Below the pieces are notes generated by a model. It did not search any database. It was not told the DNA's origin and saw only the letters and a list, made by a program, of their open reading frames with translations. Of a stretch of 64,000 nucleotides of DNA, positions 53,480 through 61,711 are shown piece after piece. The first letter of the stretch is position 1. The number at the start of each line of letters is the position of its first letter. Source of the DNA: Clostridium sp. E02 (GTDB lineage: Bacteria; Bacillota; Clostridia; Lachnospirales; Lachnospiraceae); NCBI RefSeq assembly GCF_003833015.1, contig NZ_RJLQ01000012.1, positions 62,001 to 126,000 of the forward strand, written 5' to 3'. Made by a program: the position numbers and the translations under genes.

Positions 53480-54106
53480 ATGAAAATTACACGTTATGAC
53501 GAGATGAATGGACTAGGTCTGGATCTGATACGAGAAATTGGAAGTATTGGAACCGGGAATTCTGCTACTGCATTGTCGTCTATGCTTGGTAAGACAGTTC
53601 GAATGACACTGCCAGACGTGCAGATTCTTGGTTACAATGAGGCGATTAAATTTCTAGGGGATCCGGAGGAAATCGTAGCTGCGGTACTGGTTAAGATGAC
53701 AGGTGAAATTAATGGTTTGATGCTGTTTATCTTAAAAATGGATTTTATTAATGAAGTTCTCTCATGTGTAATGCAGGAGGAAATAGAAGATTATTATCAG
53801 CTCAATGTGTTGGAAACATCGGCATTGGAAGAAATCGGAAACATTATTATCTCTTCCTATGTAAATGCCATGTCTACACTGAGTGAGGTAACGATCAATC
53901 TTTCTGTCCCAGACATAGCAGTCAATATGTTGGGCGGAATATTAAGTGTACCTATGGTTGAGTTCGGTTATCAGACAGATAAGATGATGATGATCAGTGG
54001 ACAATTTGTAATAGGAGGAAATGTCCTTAACAGTGATCTGCTTATGATGCCAGACATCATGTCATTGAACTTTTTGATGGAAAAATTGGGGATCGTAAAT
54101 GGTTAA
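53480..54106 (+). CDS. cheC: CheY-P phosphatase CheC
   Basis: The 208-aa protein has two copies of the CheC active-site helix. The second is intact (TSALEEIGNIIISSYVNAMS, S-x3-E-x2-N). The first reads LDLIREIGSIGTGNSATALS, where the catalytic Asn is Ser, so this site may be weak. CheC removes phosphate from CheY-P and is regulated by CheD. Overlaps cheD by 8 bases. Confidence 0.93.
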   Translation: MKITRYDEMNGLGLDLIREIGSIGTGNSATALSSMLGKTVRMTLPDVQILGYNEAIKFLGDPEEIVAAVLVKMTGEINGLMLFILKMDFINEVLSCVMQEEIEDYYQLNVLETSALEEIGNIIISSYVNAMSTLSEVTINLSVPDIAVNMLGGILSVPMVEFGYQTDKMMMISGQFVIGGNVLNSDLLMMPDIMSLNFLMEKLGIVNG

Positions 54107-54587
54107 ACAGGTAACGGTAGGGATTGCAGAGATGAAATTTGCCAGACAGGAGGGGGTACTGATTACCTATGCCCTTGGATCCTGTATAGGAATCAGTTTA
54201 TATGATCCTATGATTAAGCTGGGAGCACTTGTACATATTATGCTGCCTGAGGTATATGGGACAGGAACAGGGGGCAGCAATGTTTTTAAATATGCAGATA
54301 CTGGATTAGCTGAAACCTTTCGTAAAATCGAAATCATGGGAGCAAGGAAAGCACGGCTGATTGCTAAAATAGCCGGGGGAGCCAAAATGTTCGAATTACA
54401 GGGGAACAGCACACTTGGAAATATAGGTGCACGTAATATTGTAAGTGTCAAGAAGATTCTTCAATCAGAAGGAATTCGACTGGCAGGTTTTGACGTGGGG
54501 GAGAACTATGCTCGAACCATGTCCGTGGATGTAAGTACGGGATTGGTGAAAATCAGGACTTATGGAAGAGATGAAATTGTAATGTAG
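54099..54587 (+). CDS. cheD: Chemoreceptor glutamine deamidase CheD
   Basis: A 162-aa cysteine amidase with catalytic Cys in ALGSCIGISLYDP, His in GALVHIMLPE and the third conserved segment STLGNIGARN. CheD deamidates receptors and binds CheC. It overlaps cheC (ATGGTTAA) and is the last gene before the cheV sigma-D-like promoter. Confidence 0.96.
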   Translation: MVKQVTVGIAEMKFARQEGVLITYALGSCIGISLYDPMIKLGALVHIMLPEVYGTGTGGSNVFKYADTGLAETFRKIEIMGARKARLIAKIAGGAKMFELQGNSTLGNIGARNIVSVKKILQSEGIRLAGFDVGENYARTMSVDVSTGLVKIRTYGRDEIVM

Positions 54588-54591
54588 ATAT

Positions 54592-54618
54592 TATGAACTG
54601 GCTAAATAATGTCGATAA
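54592..54618 (+). promoter_or_regulatory. Sigma-D-like promoter of cheV
   Basis: TATG, exactly 15 bases, GTCGATAA, 53 bases before cheV. The -10 is identical to that at fliD, and the spacing equals that of flagellin. Confidence 0.65.
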
Positions 54619-54671
54619 AAACATAAGGCAGTTGTTTTTGCTGGATCATATTGGGACAAAGGAGAAAAATT

Positions 54672-55592
54672 ATGGCAGAAACAGAAATTTTGTTAGAATC
54701 AGGGACAAATGAAATTGAGATAATGGAATTCACTATATATGGTGAATTATACGGAATTAATGTTGCAAAAGTACGTGAGATTATGATGTCCGATAAGGTA
54801 AAACCAATTCCTCATGCCCATGCATCTGTAGAGGGAATATTTAAACCGAGGGATCTTCTTCTTACGGTGATCGATCTTCCCAATTATCTGACAGGCAGCA
54901 AAAGTGATAAGCAGGACAAAGATTTATTTATTATAACGAACTTTAATAAATTACACATTGCTTTCCGTGTGCACAGTGTCGTGGGGATCAGCCGGATTTC
55001 ATGGAATGATATTCAGAAACCAGATGATACCATCAGCCGTGGAGATGAAGGGGTAGCAACTGGAATCGCCCAGTGTGGAGGTGATCTGGTAACTATTCTT
55101 GATTTTGAGAAGATTGTAGCCGATATAGCACCGGAAACGGGGATACAGATTGATGAAATAAGCAAGATGGGAAAAAGGACAAGTGTGAATTGCCCGATTC
55201 TTATTGCAGAAGATTCCATTCTTTTAACAAAGATGATTGAAGCTGCACTGATTAAAGCAGGGTATGAAAACCTAACCTTTAAAAACAACGGACAGGAAGC
55301 GTGGGACTATCTAAGTCAGATAAAAGATGATTCTGATTTGGATGATAAAGTCAGCCTGATCATTACAGATATCGAGATGCCAGTTATGGATGGGCACAGA
55401 CTTACAAAATTGGTGAAGGGAAATGACAAACTAAAGCATATTCCACTTATTATTTTTTCATCCATGATTAATCAGGAATTGATGATTAAAGGGAAAAAAT
55501 TAGGCGCAGATGAACAGCTAAGCAAGCCGGAAATCCGTCATTTGGTTGAAGTAATAGATCACCTGCTTCAAAGGAGGAAAAATAATGGATAA
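54672..55592 (+). CDS. cheV: Chemotaxis coupling protein CheV (CheW-receiver)
   Basis: A 306-aa fusion: residues about 12-160 are a CheW domain (EIMEFTIYGELYGINVAKVR, GIFKPRDLLLTVIDLPNYL) that joins receptors to CheA, and residues about 180-306 are a receiver with Asp in LIITDIEMPVMDGHRL and Lys in LSKPEI. Phosphorylation adjusts adaptation. ATG 54672 follows AAAGGAG. Overlaps the next gene by 8 bases. Confidence 0.95.
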   Translation: MAETEILLESGTNEIEIMEFTIYGELYGINVAKVREIMMSDKVKPIPHAHASVEGIFKPRDLLLTVIDLPNYLTGSKSDKQDKDLFIITNFNKLHIAFRVHSVVGISRISWNDIQKPDDTISRGDEGVATGIAQCGGDLVTILDFEKIVADIAPETGIQIDEISKMGKRTSVNCPILIAEDSILLTKMIEAALIKAGYENLTFKNNGQEAWDYLSQIKDDSDLDDKVSLIITDIEMPVMDGHRLTKLVKGNDKLKHIPLIIFSSMINQELMIKGKKLGADEQLSKPEIRHLVEVIDHLLQRRKNNG

Positions 55593-56868
55593 GTATGTCA
55601 CCCGACAGCCTATAAAGGCATTGAAGGAGGACAGGATTATCGGCTATGAAGTATTGTTTGAGAAAGATTATGATTCTATTTACAGTAGTTCTGATGTGGC
55701 AGCTGCCGATACCATTGCAGGGTTTCTTATGCAGAATACGGAAAACATATTTCATGATAAATTAACCTTTGTTACGTTTACTCCTTCTTTGTTATTTCGG
55801 AATACACCTAAAATCTTTGATAAAAAAAAGATGGTAATACAGATTGAGGATCATGTTATGATCCATCCTCTTTCTCCTACGATTATTAGAAGATACCGAT
55901 CGGAAGGTTATGTGTTTGCAATTAATGATTTTCAGTTTTCTCCAAAATATTTTTCTATGCTGGACTTTGTTACTTACATAAAGATTGATATTAGAAATAA
56001 GCGTGACGGACAATCTAGGACTTCCTTAGATAATCTGATTAATACCATGCAAGGCTTTGATAAAAAATGTATTGTAACTGGTGTCAATACAAAGGAAGAT
56101 TACGAACTGGCTCTTTTAATCGGTGCAGATTATGCCGAAGGAAGTTACGTTGCAGAATCCATGGCAAAAAAAGTAAATCGTATGGAGTTTTTGGAAGGAA
56201 ATTTCTTCCAATTAGTTGTAGAAGTATCCAATGATGAACCGGATGTGGATCGAATTGAAGAGATTATTAGCCATGATGCAGCACTAACCTACGCATTGCT
56301 TAAAATCGTAAATTCTGCTTATTTTGCTTTAAGGAGAAGAGTTTCTTCCATACGTCAGGCTTTGGTAACCATGGGAATCAGTCAGTTGAAGCAGTGGGTT
56401 TACCTACTGAGTTTTAAGAGTGATTTTGAGAACAATGAAACACTGGAAGCTATGATGAAGATGTCTTTCTTAAGAGCCAACTTTGCGATGGCAATTTCAG
56501 ATCATATTAAGGATCTTCCAATTATAAGATCTGAAGTCTATATGATGGGAATGTTTTCCACTCTTGAACACATTATTGATGCTCCCTTAGAAGAGATTCT
56601 AGAGGAAATACCAGTCGCTCAAGAGATCAAGGATGCCCTTATTAAAAAAGAAGGGATTTGTGGATTACTCTTCTGTCTTGTTACCAGTTACGAGAATGCA
56701 GATTGGAAAAACGTGAAAATTTTGTCTCAGCAATTGGGAGTTCCTTCTGGTCAGCTTTCACAGACCTATATGGATTGTGTAGAAACAGTCAATGAAATTT
56801 GGAAAGGACTAACCAGTAGTGCAGAGATGGAGTCTGATGCGAATGGTACAGAAAAAGCCCACACCTAA
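55585..56868 (+). CDS. EAL-HDOD signalling protein (YuxH-like), degenerate EAL
   Basis: The 427-aa protein has an N-terminal EAL-like domain (about 1-200) and a C-terminal HDOD domain (about 205-400; EEIISHDAALTYALLKIVNS, AYFALRRRVSSIRQALVTMG). The EAL site looks inactive: EVL and IQIEDH remain, but the Asn of the NLS motif is Thr (TFTPSLL), DDFG is NDFQ, and the late AEGVE is TGVNT. It therefore probably binds partners or nucleotide rather than degrading c-di-GMP. Cotranscribed with cheV (8-base overlap, AGGAGG site). Its stop lies in the loop of the shared terminator. Confidence 0.88.
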   Translation: MDKYVTRQPIKALKEDRIIGYEVLFEKDYDSIYSSSDVAAADTIAGFLMQNTENIFHDKLTFVTFTPSLLFRNTPKIFDKKKMVIQIEDHVMIHPLSPTIIRRYRSEGYVFAINDFQFSPKYFSMLDFVTYIKIDIRNKRDGQSRTSLDNLINTMQGFDKKCIVTGVNTKEDYELALLIGADYAEGSYVAESMAKKVNRMEFLEGNFFQLVVEVSNDEPDVDRIEEIISHDAALTYALLKIVNSAYFALRRRVSSIRQALVTMGISQLKQWVYLLSFKSDFENNETLEAMMKMSFLRANFAMAISDHIKDLPIIRSEVYMMGMFSTLEHIIDAPLEEILEEIPVAQEIKDALIKKEGICGLLFCLVTSYENADWKNVKILSQQLGVPSGQLSQTYMDCVETVNEIWKGLTSSAEMESDANGTEKAHT

Positions 56869-56886
56869 TGGTGTGGGCTTTCTTTT
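56854..56886 (+). terminator. Shared convergent terminator
   Basis: AAAGCCCACACC and GGTGTGGGCTTT form a perfect 12-bp stem with a TAAT loop, flanked by A-rich and T-rich runs, so it works in both directions. The stop codons of both convergent genes (TAA 56866-56868, and TAG 56865-56867 on the minus strand) lie in the loop and its first pair. Confidence 0.93.
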
Positions 56887-57530
56887 ACGGTTATACAAGC
56901 TTTTGTCATCTCCACAATTACCATTTGTGAATACCGGTTGATATAATAGTTTAAGAGTGGAGTGGAAGATAGGTAATCCACCACAATATATTTGGAAGGA
57001 AGATTGGTCAGCGTCAGCGCTGTTACATCTGCGATGCATCGTTTGCAGGTACACATGCCCAAACGGTTCATATAGTCTTCTGCTTTTGTTTTTACTGCCT
57101 GCTCCATAATGTTTAAGAATTGATACGATGGATTGTCAGGAAAATTTTCGGTTGAATCAATTGGAGTCACTGGTACGTCAATTGCTGTTACGGCTTCTGG
57201 CTCCGCTATGGGTTCAACTTCTGAAGTCATTGGAACGGATTCTTCTGTTTCTTCCTCTTCTTCCAATTGTGCTTTGATTAATTCTGCAACGGGATCTGGG
57301 ACAGATGAGGTCATATCAATGATTGATATGGGGGATGGAGATAAGGAGCCTTCCGATGTTTGTATGGAAGCTTGTTGAGCGACAACGGTAAGTTCCTTGA
57401 CTGTCTCTTTTTGGTTTCCCGCCTGACTGGCAGCAAGGTTCTCTTGCGCTGCTTCAGATTTTGAACCTTCAGAGTCATCGCCGGACAACAGATTCATCAC
57501 ATGGGCTGTTTTACTACTTTTTCTAGCCAT
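56865..57530 (-). CDS. ComFB-domain protein with long disordered N-terminal region
   Basis: The 221-aa protein has a basic N-terminal peptide (MARKSSKTAHVMNLLSG), a low-complexity Ser/Gln/Glu/Pro-rich region (about 18-130) and a C-terminal ComFB domain (about 136-190; FLNIMEQAVKTKAEDYMNRL, CTCKRCIADVTALTLTNLP, KYIVVD). ComFB proteins occur in competence and motility settings, and cyanobacterial members have been reported to bind cyclic dinucleotides. It is 31 bases behind the parA-like gene and clearly in its operon. It may be the partner of that ATPase; this is inference. Confidence 0.8.
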   Translation of the reverse strand: MARKSSKTAHVMNLLSGDDSEGSKSEAAQENLAASQAGNQKETVKELTVVAQQASIQTSEGSLSPSPISIIDMTSSVPDPVAELIKAQLEEEEETEESVPMTSEVEPIAEPEAVTAIDVPVTPIDSTENFPDNPSYQFLNIMEQAVKTKAEDYMNRLGMCTCKRCIADVTALTLTNLPSKYIVVDYLSSTPLLNYYINRYSQMVIVEMTKACITVKESPHH

Positions 57531-57561
57531 GATAGCTTTCTCCTCTCAAGGGAAATTAATT

Positions 57562-58326
57562 TCAAGTATTCATTAAAGCAAGGACTTCTGAAACCAGAGC
57601 CTTATAATCCTGTGCAGGCTTTGATCTTGGGGCATAGTCTAAAAGACTTTCTCCCTGGGCAGGAGCTTCTGCTACGCTGACACTGGAACGGATGTGGGTC
57701 TCAAACACACGGGAGTCAATTTGAGAAGCAATCTGTTGTGCCATCTCCTTCACCTCTTTTGAGAGAAGGGTTCTTGGATTGTATTTGTTAAGAAGAATGC
57801 CCAATACCACTAATTTTGGATTAACGGTAGAACGGACTGTATTAATGGTATCTTTAATTTGGGAAACGCCCAGAAGGCTTAAAATTTCTGGAACCATGGG
57901 TATGATCAGATAATCTGCAGCTGCATAGGCATTGACTGTTAATACATTTAAAGCAGGAGGAGTATCAATGATAATGTAATCATAATAGCCTGCAACCGTA
58001 GATAATATCTGTTTTAGCATACTTTCCCGCTGTTTCCCAGTAAACTCCAGTTCCGCACCGCTTAAAAGTATATTGGAAGAGATCACATCGCAGTACTTTG
58101 CTGGGCGTATTGCTTCCTGCAAAGTGGCAGTTCCTTTGAATACTTCATATATGGTTGCACTGGTTTCGATCTCTAGGCCAAGGCTAAAGCCTAAATTCCC
58201 CTGTGGATCCAAATCAACGGCAAGGACCCTTTTATTGTTCATGGCAAGACCGCAGGCAAGAGAACAGGATGTGGTGGTTTTGCCTACGCCGCCTTTTTGA
58301 TTTGTAATAGCAATTACAGTTGACAA
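57562..58326 (-). CDS. ParA/Soj-family ATPase
   Basis: The 254-aa protein has the deviant Walker A motif ITNQKGGVGKTTTSCSL with its signature Lys, switch I region VDLDPQGNLGFSLG, and Walker B YIIIDTPPALNVLTVNA. ParA ATPases position DNA or protein cargo by dimerising on the nucleoid. No parB follows; the partner gene is a ComFB protein. TTG 58326 follows GGAGG by 8 bases and yields MSTVIAITNQKGG, the normal family start; the TTG at 58341 lies before the ribosome site. Surrounded by motility genes, it is probably an orphan ParA for a cell-surface or chemotaxis cargo, not the chromosomal Soj. Confidence 0.9.
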   Translation of the reverse strand: MSTVIAITNQKGGVGKTTTSCSLACGLAMNNKRVLAVDLDPQGNLGFSLGLEIETSATIYEVFKGTATLQEAIRPAKYCDVISSNILLSGAELEFTGKQRESMLKQILSTVAGYYDYIIIDTPPALNVLTVNAYAAADYLIIPMVPEILSLLGVSQIKDTINTVRSTVNPKLVVLGILLNKYNPRTLLSKEVKEMAQQIASQIDSRVFETHIRSSVSVAEAPAQGESLLDYAPRSKPAQDYKALVSEVLALMNT

Positions 58327-58350
58327 GTTCAATTCCTCCAATCGTAAATT

Positions 58351-58369
58351 AAGATAATACTATTATCTT
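58351..58369. promoter_or_regulatory. Perfect 19-bp palindrome in the parA/fliD divergent region
   Basis: AAGATAATA-C-TATTATCTT is a perfect dyad (9-1-9). It lies in the leader of the parA-like gene and just upstream of the fliD promoter element, well placed to be an operator for both. Confidence 0.65.
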
Positions 58370-58390
58370 TAGTATACAATATGTCGATAA
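58364..58390 (+). promoter_or_regulatory. Sigma-D-like promoter of fliD
   Basis: TATC, 15 bases, GTCGATAA, 77 bases before fliD. The -10 element is identical to that of cheV. The first six bases overlap the 19-bp palindrome. Confidence 0.5.
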
Positions 58391-58393
58391 ATA

Positions 58394-58402
58394 AGTATAG
58401 CA
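58394..58402 (-). promoter_or_regulatory. Possible extended -10 promoter of parA-comFB
   Basis: On the minus strand TGCTATACT is an extended -10 (TGnTATAAT type). No good -35 lies 17 bases upstream. A second TATACT occurs at 58371-58376. Weak evidence. Confidence 0.35.
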
Positions 58403-58467
58403 AAAACACGAAAAAAACCGATTTTTGACGAAAAACAGTTGATAGAGAGAAAGAAAGGGGTATTACT

Positions 58468-60855
58468 ATGTCAAATAATGTATCAAGCCTTATAGGCGGC
58501 GCATCCTCCATTCGTGGTTATGGCGGTCTTGCTAGTGGTTTAGATCGAGATAGCCTAATTGAAAATATGACGGCGGCGACTCGGGCAAAAATTGCGAAAC
58601 AAGGGCAGAAAAAACAGACTTATTCATGGCAACAGGAAGCATATCGCTCTGTTAGTGATAAACTTGTGGCATTTTCTAAAAAATATATGTCCTATACCAG
58701 TCAGGAGACCAACCTCTCGAGTCCAAGTTTCTGGTCCAGAAGTAATATTACGGCCAAAGGTGAATATAGCAAGTATGTTAGTGTAACGGGAAGTTCTTCT
58801 AACGTGGACGGCATGTCCATTGTGGGAGTGAAGCAGCTGGCAAAGAAGGCTTCCATGACTTCCGATGGCACCGTTTCCGATCGTCTGCTTTCTACAGATG
58901 CTATAAATTTTGGAACAGAAGCTGTGAGTAATTTAGAAGGGGAGGCACTTTATTTTAAAGTCGGGAATAAAACGTATGGGGTTAGTCTTCCAAGTGGAAC
59001 GACTGACGATGGATTTACTTACGATTATAGTACCGCAGAGAAAGCAAAGGAGTCAATAACCAAAGCGTTGTCCAATGTTAAGATTGGCGATGGAAAAACA
59101 CTGGCTGATGAAATTGGTGTGGAGACAGAAGGCACCGGGGCAGATAATACGTTGTCTAAACTCAATTTTATCTCCAAAGACGAAGCTGGGAATACAGTAC
59201 AACTGTTAACTGGAACGAAAAATGCATTAAAGGCATTGGGGATAACGGATATTGATAGCTTAAGCGAACAAGACAGGACCATTGGAAAAACTGGTTTTTC
59301 AGATAAGATAAAAGACTTAGAGCAAGAGTTTTTCGATGAAAAGACCTTTGCTCAGCGTTTGGCAGGGAAGAGTGTCAGCTTTACCTATAATGGAACGACA
59401 AAATCAATCTCCTTTGGAACGGAAGCAGAGATTAATACCAACATTACGAATTCCGACCAGTTAGCTACATATATGAAAAGTGAACTTAATAAAGCCTTTG
59501 GTACGGGGAGAATTGATGTAACATCCGTGGATGGAAAGTTGAATTTTCAAACGACAATACCAGGGACAGGAGCAGTAGACACTTCTTCAATCTTATCCAT
59601 TTCGTCAGCAGATAAAGGAGTCATTGGAAGTACAGGAGTATTAAATGTAGAATATGGAGAATCCAATCGTCTCAATCTTTCCTCCCCACTGCTTAAATCC
59701 GGATTAAAGGGAATTCCCACTGGGGTAACTGCGGATCAGGAATTAAAAATTTCGATTAATGGGAAACCCATAGAAGGACTTACTTATGGGAGTTCGATAA
59801 GTGATATTATGAACAAAATTAATTCTTCAGAAGCAGGTGTGACCGTGAGTTATCTGCACAATGCAGATAAGTTTACGATTGTATCAAAAGAAGAGGGGGC
59901 AGCTGGTAAAATTGAATTAGGCACGACAGATGATACAAACCTGTTATTTGGGAACTCCACTTATACCGAAGGCAAGGATGCAATTATCAGTGTGAAATAT
60001 TCAGATTCAGAAGAACCGGTTACTTTGGTACGTGGAAATAATTCTTTTAATTTAGATGGGTTAAATATAACGGTAAATGATACCTTTAATTATCAGGATG
60101 GGAAATTGGTGGAAAATGGAGCCCCTGTAACGTTTGATGCCAAATCGGATTCTGAGAGTATCGTATCTGCAGTTTCTGACATGGTGGATGATTTTAATGA
60201 GATGCTGGAGTTAGTAAACAAAGAGGCATCAACGAAACCGAACCGGAAGTATGCCCCTCTTACGGATGAGCAAAAAGCAGATATGAAGGAAGACCAAATA
60301 GAAAAATGGGAAAAGAAAGCCAAAGAAGGTATGCTATTTAATGACAGCGATTTACGTGGCTTAGCAGATAGTTTGCGTTTTATCTTTGACAGCGGATCTT
60401 CGGAAAAAGCAAAGCTGGAGTCCTTTGGAATTAGTACAAGTAGTAATTATAGCGACAATGGGAAGCTAGTATTTGATAAGACAAAATTCAAAGCAGCCTT
60501 GGAATCAAAACCCGAAGAAGTAAAGGATCTATTTACGAAGGTGGCTGATCCGAATTCGAATGAACAGGGTGGTTTTATGGGCCGGTTGTCTACGATAACC
60601 CAAAAGTATGCGTCTACCACAGGGGCCGTAAAAGGAATCCTTATTGAAAAAGCAGGTTCGGTTTCCGCGCCTACCAGTATCTTGTCGAATTCATTGCAGA
60701 AATCTATGGATAGCATTGATAAATATGTAAAGGAACTTCAAAGTAGATTAGATACAGAAACGGACCGTTATATTAAACAGTTTACTACGTTAGAAACAGT
60801 AATTTCACAGATGAATTCCCAAAGCAGCTGGTTAAGTTCACAAGTAAGTTCATAA
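58468..60855 (+). CDS. fliD: Flagellar filament cap protein FliD (HAP2)
   Basis: The 795-aa filament cap shows the N-terminal FliD region (about 14-115; GYGGLASGLDRDSLIENMTA, KQTYSWQQEAYRSVSDKLVA) and the C-terminal region (SVSDMVDDFNEMLELVNKEA at about 570-590, FEDSG-like helices, and the final coiled coil KYVKELQSRLDTETDRYIKQ). The variable middle, about 150-500, is long; many FliD proteins are 450-650 aa. Followed by fliS as usual. Confidence 0.95.
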   Translation: MSNNVSSLIGGASSIRGYGGLASGLDRDSLIENMTAATRAKIAKQGQKKQTYSWQQEAYRSVSDKLVAFSKKYMSYTSQETNLSSPSFWSRSNITAKGEYSKYVSVTGSSSNVDGMSIVGVKQLAKKASMTSDGTVSDRLLSTDAINFGTEAVSNLEGEALYFKVGNKTYGVSLPSGTTDDGFTYDYSTAEKAKESITKALSNVKIGDGKTLADEIGVETEGTGADNTLSKLNFISKDEAGNTVQLLTGTKNALKALGITDIDSLSEQDRTIGKTGFSDKIKDLEQEFFDEKTFAQRLAGKSVSFTYNGTTKSISFGTEAEINTNITNSDQLATYMKSELNKAFGTGRIDVTSVDGKLNFQTTIPGTGAVDTSSILSISSADKGVIGSTGVLNVEYGESNRLNLSSPLLKSGLKGIPTGVTADQELKISINGKPIEGLTYGSSISDIMNKINSSEAGVTVSYLHNADKFTIVSKEEGAAGKIELGTTDDTNLLFGNSTYTEGKDAIISVKYSDSEEPVTLVRGNNSFNLDGLNITVNDTFNYQDGKLVENGAPVTFDAKSDSESIVSAVSDMVDDFNEMLELVNKEASTKPNRKYAPLTDEQKADMKEDQIEKWEKKAKEGMLFNDSDLRGLADSLRFIFDSGSSEKAKLESFGISTSSNYSDNGKLVFDKTKFKAALESKPEEVKDLFTKVADPNSNEQGGFMGRLSTITQKYASTTGAVKGILIEKAGSVSAPTSILSNSLQKSMDSIDKYVKELQSRLDTETDRYIKQFTTLETVISQMNSQSSWLSSQVSS

Positions 60856-60873
60856 AGATAGGCGGTGCAGGTT

Positions 60874-61242
60874 ATGGCTGTAAGAGGATATCAAAATTAT
60901 AAGGATCAGGCAGTTAATACGATGACTTCTGGAGAGATGTTAGGACTTCTCTTTGATGAATTGTTAAAACGTCTGACCAGATCAGAGATGGCATTGGAAA
61001 AGGACGATTATGATTTATTTAATCAGTCCATAGAACGTTCTACAGAGATTGTTAGATATTTAAAGAATACACTTAATTTTAATTATGAAATTAGCAGTGA
61101 ATTAAGTCGCATGTATGATTTCTTTCTTTACGATTTAAGTCGAATTCATGCAGGAAGAAATATAGAAGTGATTCAGGAATTAAGATCACTGATTATTGAA
61201 TTAAGAGATGCGTTTGGTGAAGCTCAGCGTTTAAGCGGCTAA
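60874..61242 (+). CDS. fliS: Flagellin export chaperone FliS
   Basis: A 122-aa four-helix chaperone that binds the flagellin C-terminus. Shows YQNYKDQAVNTMTSGEMLGL, LFDELLKRLTRSEMALEK and YDFFLYDLSRIHAGRNIEVI, the FliS pattern. ATG 60874 follows AGGCGG; GTG 60865 is inside that site. Confidence 0.95.
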   Translation: MAVRGYQNYKDQAVNTMTSGEMLGLLFDELLKRLTRSEMALEKDDYDLFNQSIERSTEIVRYLKNTLNFNYEISSELSRMYDFFLYDLSRIHAGRNIEVIQELRSLIIELRDAFGEAQRLSG

Positions 61243-61313
61243 TAATGAACAGGCTGGAGGGGATATAACCCTTCAGCTATTTCAAACTATTATATGAGAG
61301 GAGGAGCGTTACG

Positions 61314-61709
61314 ATGGAAGATTCAATGTTAATGGAGATATTAAAAAAAATGCAAAAAAAGTATCAGTGCATCACAGAGATTGAGCGAATTACTCGTGAT
61401 CTTTTAGATAGTATATCAAGAAATGACAGGACCTCCATCCAAATCCTTTTGGGAATGCGCAAAGAGGAGATGGATCAGGCTGATCTTTGTGACCTAAACA
61501 TTGAATGTCTTATCTCTGCGCTGAGTACATTGGAGAATGATAAGATAAGGAGCTGGATGAAGGGATTAACGGAATGGGAGATCGAAGGTCCACTTGCTCA
61601 AAAGATTGTAGAGAGGGGAAGTAGCATTCTTACTATATTAGAGCGTACCGTTTTAATGGATCGTCAGATTAATAAACGAATGGCAGGCAATAATTCTTTT
61701 TATTCCTGA
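61314..61709 (+). CDS. Putative flagellar export chaperone, FliT-like
   Basis: The 131-aa protein is all helical (KKMQKKYQCITEIERITRDL, LLDSISRNDRTSIQILLGMR) with alternating hydrophobic residues. It lies directly after fliD and fliS, where FliT chaperones are normally found. Sequence similarity to FliT is low, so the call is mainly from position and size. GAGGAGGAG lies upstream of the ATG. Ends 2 bases from the convergent peptidase gene. Confidence 0.6.
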   Translation: MEDSMLMEILKKMQKKYQCITEIERITRDLLDSISRNDRTSIQILLGMRKEEMDQADLCDLNIECLISALSTLENDKIRSWMKGLTEWEIEGPLAQKIVERGSSILTILERTVLMDRQINKRMAGNNSFYS

Positions 61710-61711
61710 TT

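Noticed and set aside
57562-58326. Chromosomal partition protein Soj/ParA of a parAB pair
   Set aside because: There is no parB, and the chromosomal par genes normally lie near the origin with rnpA/gidB neighbours; here the partner is a ComFB protein within motility genes.
57562-58326. FlhG (MinD-like flagellar number regulator)
   Set aside because: The protein lacks the N-terminal FlhF-activating extension and the gene is not next to flhF; motifs fit ParA/Soj better.
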